DNA of 64,000 nt. Source: Clarireedia homoeocarpa. Lineage: Eukaryota > Ascomycota > Leotiomycetes > Helotiales > Rutstroemiaceae. Below the pieces are notes generated by a model. It did no database searches, was not told the DNA's origin, and worked only from the letters and a program-made list of their open reading frames with translations. Location: NCBI GenBank assembly GCA_001465935.1, contig LNKV01000015.1, positions 1 through 64,000 of the forward strand, given 5' to 3'. The position numbers and the translations under genes were made by a program. Position 1 is the first letter of the stretch; each line of letters starts with the position of its first letter. Positions 57,999-64,000 of the stretch are shown one piece after another.

Positions 57999-58733
57999 AT
58001 GGCAGACACCAGAGTCCGTTCTGCTGCACTGGCACGCGATACAAACGAGACCAAAATACAGTTAGCAATCAACCTCGACGGCGGAGAATTTCCCGCAGAT
58101 ACCGACAAGAGATTACTGAGCAATGACGAGGGCCATGCATCTCAAACCTCCAAGTCGCAGACTATTTCGATCAACTCAGGAATTGGCTTTTTAGATCATA
58201 TGTTGCACGCTCTGGCAAAGCATGCAGGCTGGAGTTTAGCTCTGAATTGCAAAGGGGATTTGCACAGTATGTTTTGCTTTGGGTTTCTTGTTTGCTACAT
58301 TTATTGATTCGTTCCTTTAGTTGACGACCATCACACCGCCGAGGATGTATGCATCGCTCTAGGTAGTGCATTTCTGAAAGCACTGGGAGCGCCAATTGGA
58401 CTTGCACGATTCGGATCCGCATACGCACCGCTAGACGAAGCACTATCACGAGCCGTTGTCGACCTTTCGAACCGCCCATTCAGTGTCATAGATCTGGGAT
58501 TAAAGCGGGAGAAGATTGGAGACTTGAGCTGTGAGATGATTCCACATTGCTTGCAGAGTTTCGCGCAGGCGGCGAGAGTTACTATGCATGTGGATTGCCT
58601 GAGGGGTGATAATGATCATCATAGAGCGGAGAGTGCGTTTAAGGCATTGGCGGTTGCGATTAGACAGGCTACCACGAGGGTTGCAGGGAGGGAAGGCGAG
58701 GTGCCAAGTACAAAGGGAACTTTAAGTACATGA
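57999..58733 (+). CDS. HIS3: Imidazoleglycerol-phosphate dehydratase
   Basis: Catalyses dehydration of imidazole glycerol phosphate to imidazole acetol phosphate in histidine synthesis; Mn-dependent and cytosolic. Two exons, 57999-58266 and 58321-58733, give 226 residues, typical for fungal HIS3. The diagnostic metal-binding motifs are IGFLDHMLHALAKHAGW (about 62-78), IDDHHTAEDVCIALG (about 90-104, rebuilt across the intron) and DNDHHRAESAFKALAVA (about 190-206). The N-terminus has a family-like SAALARDTNETKIQLAINLD. The intron is 54 nt. All key histidines and acidic residues seen in the family are present. Confidence 0.96.
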
Positions 58734-59366
58734 GAAGCTAAATAGATAAGAATCTTGATTCACCGGAGGTATGAAAGCTGTAGCATATGAGCAGTTATGA
58801 GTTGCGATAATGAGGTATGGGTTGAAGGTTTTGCTTGGCGTAAGAGTATAGAACAAGCCGAACAGGAGGACGGAAAGCAGTTACCACATGCCTGATATAG
58901 AGGACAATCTAAAAACAGAACTTTGTCTTTTGTTCAAATCCACCCGGAGACTCGAATGATTGTGGGCAAACATAAATTTCAAGGAAGGGTGTATCTACAA
59001 TTTGGCGGGGAGAGTGTATTGCCCCGCACTCACTCGTGTATATTGCTATCACCGTCAGTCTCCAGCCATTTCGTCGAAAGATGCCCATGACCTGAGAAAA
59101 GTTCGTTGATTGGAAAATTTTCCTCCATCATCACTCTTCGGCATCAAAGAATTATAAGGGACCTCCAATTCTTGAGAAAGATTTTGGTGGTTGAACCGCA
59201 GCGCATATCAGAGCCCACCTGACTAAAGGCACACCTTCTCAATTAGCCTCCGCCTTTTCGCGGCAGAAAAATAAATTTCCATTATCGAATCTTTTATCGC
59301 AAGCCTCAGTTCTCTCACCATTACAATTGCACAACAACCCAATTCCTCCCAAAACAACCCATAAAT
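58734..59366. other. Intergenic region, HIS3 3' end to LOC1 start
   Basis: 633 bp holding the HIS3 3' untranslated region and the LOC1 promoter. A tRNA B-box-like GTTCAAATCC near 58936 has no matching A box or cloverleaf. No gene seen. Confidence 0.55.
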
Positions 59367-60064
59367 ATGGCGCCTTCGCGCACTAGTACCGTGAAGTCGA
59401 AACACGCGGCGAACAAATCAGGCATTCGCAACAGCAAGAACTCGACGAAACCGCAAGGTGATGGAGTGTCGAAATCCAAGTCCAAGAAGGCGACAACGTC
59501 CAAGGGTGCGCCGCCAACAAAGCTACAGGGCAATAAATTGGCGACGCTGAAGAAGAAGAGGCGGGTTTATACGGAGAAGGAGTTGGGCATTCCGGCGCTG
59601 AATATGATTACGCCGGTTGGGGTGGAGAAGCCGAAGGGAAAGAAGAAAGGGAAGGTTTTTGTGGATGATAGAGTGAGTGCAGATTTCTGCCATAGATTTG
59701 GTCCAGAGCACACCGAGGGGTGGAGGATAAGATGGAGGGACTGGGCTATTCATTGCTCGAAGTACAGATGCTAATCAATGGCGTGTAGGAAAGCATGATG
59801 ACTATCTTAGCAATGGTGAACGCGGAGAAAGATGGTCAAATTGAGAGTAAAATGATGAAAGCACGACAAATGGAGGAGATCCGAGAAGCAAGGAAAGAAG
59901 AGCTCGCAAAGAAGCAAGAGAGGAAAAAGGAGTATTTGGACAAGGTCAAGGGAGACTTAAGGAAGAAGAGGAAGAGAGGAGGCGAGGATAAAGTGGAACA
60001 CAGTGATGCACCTGCAGGAACAAAACCGCTAAAGCTCAAGAAGAAGAGTGTTTCGTTTGCTTGA
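59367..60064 (+). CDS. LOC1: 60S ribosome assembly / mRNA localisation protein Loc1
   Basis: Nucleolar RNA-binding protein needed for large-subunit assembly, and for ASH1 mRNA localisation in yeast. Two exons, 59367-59672 and 59789-60064, with a 116-nt intron, give 193 residues. The protein is very basic: a Lys/Ser/Thr-rich N-terminal half followed by the conserved VYTEKELGIPALNMITPVGV and KGKVFVDD. Exon 2 opens with ESMMTILAMVNAEKDGQIES and a long Lys/Glu/Arg helix, and ends KPLKLKKKSVSFA. The conserved VFVDDR-ESM junction supports the splice. Confidence 0.9.
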
Positions 60065-60359
60065 GTTAGCCATTTAACCTTAAGGGTGGGAAGCATATTG
60101 GATCGAGCTGTTGTAGTATTAATAGGCGTTGTGGCGTACACAGACTGAATGGGTGAGAGAACATTCTAACGGGCATTAAAAGCGATACCAATGTTTTGTT
60201 AACATTAGATACTAAATTGCTACATCATTTGAAAAAGGACCAGTATTACGCCCGCCAATCTATGCCCTGAGTCCGCCGATAATCTACACGATATACGCTC
60301 TATGCTCAAACACATCTCATCTTTAAGTCTATCAGATCAAGAAATGGAAGTTGGGAATA

Positions 60360-61853
60360 TCAATGCCATTTTCGAGCCATTGGGTCAAACTTGGGTCGGG
60401 GTGGAGTTAGGTTTGCAGATGCCGTCCCACTAGGAGGGACAATTGAGTCGAATTGGACTTCAAATGCCATTTTATTGAGGAAGTTGACACACTGCACGAA
60501 GTTAGTGAAAGCCAACACGTATCAAGGGGGTGAAAACATACCGGACGAGCATGCCATCTATTTCCACCAATTTCAAACCACGAAAGATGACCTCCGAGAG
60601 ATGTAGTACACAAAATGGTGTAAGGGTTTTGCTTCACTTCTTCATAGGGCAAGCACTCTCCGGCTGCGATCTGAAGACGTGTTAGTACATGCTACACGAG
60701 CTACATCAAATGTTAAAACTCACAGGGTCATCTTCAGCATTTATAGCAAAGAAAGGAATCTTAATCGCCAGTAAAGAATCGGTTGATGAGGCATCTCGAT
60801 AATAAGCACCTTCAGTGGGATATCCCCAAGCAACTGTTTGGATTGCCCTATCAAACTCATGAAGATATTTAATGCTCCGGATTCGGTCCAAGTCAAACAC
60901 ATGGTCCTTGGCGAGTTGCTCTCGGTGGAGTTCGATGAGTTTTTTCATGTTGCTGCCCATGGTCTTGGAGTAGATTTCTTTTCCTAGAAATGTTCTTTGC
61001 AGGGCTATGCTACCGGCATCTAAGTTCCAGGGATTGGAGCAGACGACTGCAGCCTTCAATTCACATGTGTCTCCTTCCTCAGCGATATACTGGACGGGAA
61101 TGTCAGACCACTGGACCTAAGAAACAGAAGGAGAATAGGAGCAGACATACATTGGTTAGTATATTGGCTCCAAGAGAAAAGCCAATGCCAAACAAAGGTC
61201 TATTTGGGAATGTCTTTCTGAGCCACTTGACCATCTGTCGTATGTCCCATGTAGCCCTGGCATTATACAGCACACTACTTGTAATCTTGTGTTTAGCACA
61301 ACCACGACTGTTGATCACACACGCCTCCCACTTAGAAGCATGATCTGCTCCTACAAGAGGCTCTAATACATGCTTTAAATAGATTTCGTAGCTTCCCCCA
61401 CTCAATCCATGAAGTGTCACGAGCATGGGACGACTATCCAACGATGCAATTCCTGAGAATTCCTCATCGGTATAGTAAGTTGTCCGAATAGGCAAAGTAT
61501 CATCGGTTTCTGAATACGGCTCGTGGACTACAAAGTCAACAGCAAAGGAGCCTTGAAATGCCGGATCTTCATGTTCGAACAGCCTTCTTTTGTAGTATAT
61601 AGGAGGGCCATCGTTCTTGATAGCTGTCCAGCATGTTTGTAAATGACCTTTGCTTTGGCTTAGTAGGTTGAAAAGATAGGGGTAGATCATGTGCATGCTA
61701 CATACCATTGAACAGCAAGGGATTCAAACGGCAAGGTGGTGTTGATTCTTCACATATCCGTAGTAGATCTGTTTTTGAACCCTCCTTCGTTTGGAGGTTT
61801 ATTGGGCTAGGGGAGTGGGTGAATCTTATCTTCGCATGGCCTAACCACTCCAT
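60360..61853 (-). CDS. Alpha/beta hydrolase of the yeast Eht1/Eeb1/Mgl2 family
   Basis: Ester-forming or ester-hydrolysing enzyme; yeast relatives make medium-chain ethyl esters (Eht1, Eeb1) or cleave monoacylglycerol (Mgl2/YMR210W). Five exons, 61706-61853, 61151-61647, 60724-61089, 60542-60670 and 60360-60491, give 423 residues, close to these relatives. Landmarks are HLQTCWTA near residue 50, MLVTLHGLSGGSYEIYLKHV, VINSRGCAKHKITS, the nucleophile elbow FGIGFSLGANILTNY, an aspartate in FFAINAEDDP, and the catalytic histidine in TTSLGGHLSWFE. The exon 2/3 acceptor was set at GTCCAG before TATATC, because it restores NYIAEEGD; an earlier AG would add nine residues. The start at 61853 gives MEWLGHAKIRF. 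It diverges from MAU2. Confidence 0.9.
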
Positions 61854-62263
61854 GCTGATTGGCGTTCTGGTGAGGTAAGCTTTAGTGATCGGGTGTATTG
61901 GGGGCCCAGATAGGAGTACTTGAATGTGACAACTTCTCGTTTTAATATGAGATCAGTCAAGTGCGCAGTTGTCTGTAAAAGAGAAAATAGATGCCAGTAA
62001 CTCCCAAAGGTAAATTCAAAAATTGACCGAGAAGAAATTGAGATCTCGTGAAGACGAGGACCTCGGTGAAATCCCAACATCTGAGAGGGTCGAGTCGTTC
62101 ACTAATGATTGGTTAAAGTCTCACACCCTTGTTCTTCTGCATTAAGTGTTTCCTTATGTCATCCAGACTACTACTCCTCCAAGACCATACACTTCATAAT
62201 ATTATTATTCAAAGTTCGCGAATTCGGTAGGACTTGAGGCTCACACGAAGAGAGGAGGCAGCT
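61854..62263. promoter_or_regulatory. Divergent promoter region, Eht1-like gene / MAU2
   Basis: 410 bp between divergent starts. A CCTCGGTGAAAT-type stretch and other words were looked at, but no element can be assigned. Confidence 0.35.
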
Positions 62264-64000
62264 ATGTCTCGAGAACATGGCATACCCAATGACGCTTGGA
62301 ATAGGTATAATCCGAACACATATCCTCCTCAGCATCAGCCTGCGCAGTATGGGAACAATTTCATGATGCAGCAACCAAATGCCGTCCTACAACAGTATCA
62401 AATCCGGGGGAGCATGCAGCAGCATGGCCAGACAGGTTATTGGGATCCGAATGCGCAAATGCAATACAATATGTCGCCGGCAAACTATGCGCCTAATAAT
62501 TTCTATACCCCTCCTCCCGTCCAACCGCAATATTATCAACCTCAGAATCCGCAAACGACCCAGCACCACTATTCCATTGACCCACGTGTCGCGCAACAGC
62601 ACACGGAATTACCCTCGAATACGGCGATGAATCAGAATTATTCTCAAATGTCTCCTGCGAAACCTGCCGCGCCGCCACTTGACTACCCTCTTCTGGTGAT
62701 TTCGCTGGCAGAGGAATATTTCGCCGCAGCTCATGAGCTTGCACCCTCAGTTGTGGTATCGATGACTCCGGAAAACGTACACGAATATCACAAGTTGATT
62801 ACTATGGGTTTGGAGTGCCTGTCTATTACTTTAAAGCAACTGAAGTTGCCGCCAAGACTCGAAGCCAGAGTTCGATTACGGTTTGCTGGTGTAATATGTG
62901 AGGAGACAAATAACTACGCAGAGGCCGAGACACTGCTAGGCCAAGGTATCATTCTTTGTGAAAGAGTACGCTACGTAGTCCCTTCTATACGCCTTTTTCT
63001 TGTTCTGACTTCGGCATAGAACCATTACCAAGACCTCAAGTATGCGATGCAATTTCAACTTGCGCGACTTATGTTTGAAAGAAATCCAAAAGCTTCCATG
63101 AAGATACTTGATGGTCAGATCTCAGATGCGCATGCGTAGGTTACATTATCTGGCCTTTATAATGATTTCCTAACCAATTTTCAGTTGTCAGCATTACTCA
63201 TGGGTCTATGTCCTTCGATTTTTACGAGCCTCGCGTGCTTTAGAATTTGGTACATCTACGGACAGTAACGCCGCAATACAAAACATACGAAGTATCTCGA
63301 GTCTTGCACACCAGCGCAACGATCGTTCCATATATATCGTGGCCTCTCTCATGGAAGCTGTGGCCCATCTCAGATCCGGCGGAGTAGAGGCACTTGAGCA
63401 GGTGCAACGAGCTATCGCAGCAGCAAGAACATATCAGCTTGACAATGGCAGCAGTATGCCTCAGCTTGTCGGGCTGACCCATATTCTTGACGTTGCGTGT
63501 AGTATTCTGGAAGGGAATCCCAATCAGATGAAGAATACTTGTAAGGCGATGCAGGTTGTTATGGATGACTTATTGAACCAGCCTGGTTGGAGCACGGAGC
63601 TGGATACTCTACGAATTCCGATCGATAGTGTGCCGAAAGTCAGAAACCTGATCAGTCAAGACACTCGAATGGTTTTAGGTATAAGAGAAGACGGACGTGA
63701 TGAAATGGTCATGTCTTTCTTGAATAAGAGAGATGCTTACTCTATCACGTTAGTACAATTCCACATCTTGATATTGTCCTCTTATTGACTGGCTCCTAGT
63801 TACTTTCTTTCCGGGATTGTCTTATTACATAAAAACTCGATGGACGGGAAAGCTATGAGATTTTTGAAGGAAGGTCTTGCAAGGATCAATGGTAAGTACC
63901 ACTTTCTCTTACCACGATGGTTGAAAGCTAATCTTCGTCGTAGCGGATACTCGAAGTCCTAAAAGTCCTTCTGGTCGTCTCTCTGAGCTTGTCTCGAAAC
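62264..64000 (+). CDS. MAU2: Cohesin loading factor Mau2/Scc4, 5' part (truncated by window end)
   Basis: TPR-like partner of Scc2/Nipbl that loads cohesin onto chromatin (yeast Scc4, S. pombe Ssl3). Exons 62264-62965, 63020-63135, 63185-63748, 63800-63891 and from 63944 past the window end keep frame, so at least 510 residues are seen. Residues 1 to about 145 are rich in Gln, Asn, Pro and Tyr and lack charge. The helical repeat region starts at about 145 with YPLLVISLAEEYFAAAHELA, then LRFAGVICEETNNYAEAETL, YAMQFQLARLMFERNPKASM and YSWVYVLRFLRASRALEFG. It continues as far as DTRSPKSPSGRLSELVSK at the edge. Motif order matches Mau2. The ATG at 62264 is the first in frame. Confidence 0.9.

Overview
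The window reads as nuclear DNA of a filamentous ascomycete (Pezizomycotina). Most genes carry short introns of about 50-60 nt with GT(A/G)NGT donors, and the genes are compact and lie on both strands. The protein set is typical of such fungi: NAD-specific glutamate dehydrogenase, kynureninase, fungal Rad9, Mis6/CENP-I, Loc1, and a GNAT domain of the type fused to fungal GH3 enzymes. The protein style suggests Leotiomycetes, but that is only an impression. Nothing prokaryotic, viral or telomeric is visible, and no intact transposon, tRNA or rRNA gene was recognised.

Layout. (1) 1-13 kb: a microsatellite-rich flank, then NAD-glutamate dehydrogenase (minus), a 4.7 kb gene desert full of simple repeats, then kynureninase (plus). 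(2) 13-29.4 kb: a dense block with an SDR-type protein (minus), mitochondrial ISA2 (plus), ribosomal protein L7 (minus) with a C/D snoRNA in intron 2, an RCC1-repeat protein (plus), the checkpoint clamp subunit RAD9 (minus), an F-box/leucine-rich protein (plus), a small alpha/beta hydrolase (minus), a mitochondrial GGQ release-factor-like protein (minus), a small subunit of serine palmitoyltransferase (plus) and the kinetochore protein Mis6/CENP-I (minus). (3) 29.4-49 kb: mostly gene-poor. It holds an unusual stand-alone GNAT gene (31.4-33.3 kb) and the methionine-salvage enolase-phosphatase (38.7-40.6 kb), then over 8 kb of repeat-rich DNA with no supportable gene. (4) 49-51 kb: a Ran1/Ksp1-type protein kinase with a long pyrimidine-rich upstream region and short upstream ORFs. 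(5) 51-55.8 kb: simple repeats, then a run of short protein-like reading frames in shifting frames that looks like a decayed gene. (6) 55.8-64 kb: a second dense block with RFC4, a 114-residue unknown membrane-type protein, HIS3, LOC1, an Eht1/Mgl2-type alpha/beta hydrolase and the 5' part of the cohesin loader MAU2/SCC4, which runs off the window.

Functional themes. Four genes act on chromosome maintenance (RAD9, RFC4, MIS6, MAU2). Three serve ribosome or rRNA biogenesis (RPL7, its intronic snoRNA, LOC1). Two are mitochondrial (ISA2, release factor). Amino-acid and cofactor metabolism is covered by glutamate dehydrogenase, kynureninase, HIS3 and enolase-phosphatase. There is no sign of a biosynthetic cluster or operon-like unit. 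Gene models were built by hand from splice signals, reading-frame continuity and remembered family motifs; every exon sum was checked to keep frame. No alignment or database search was run.
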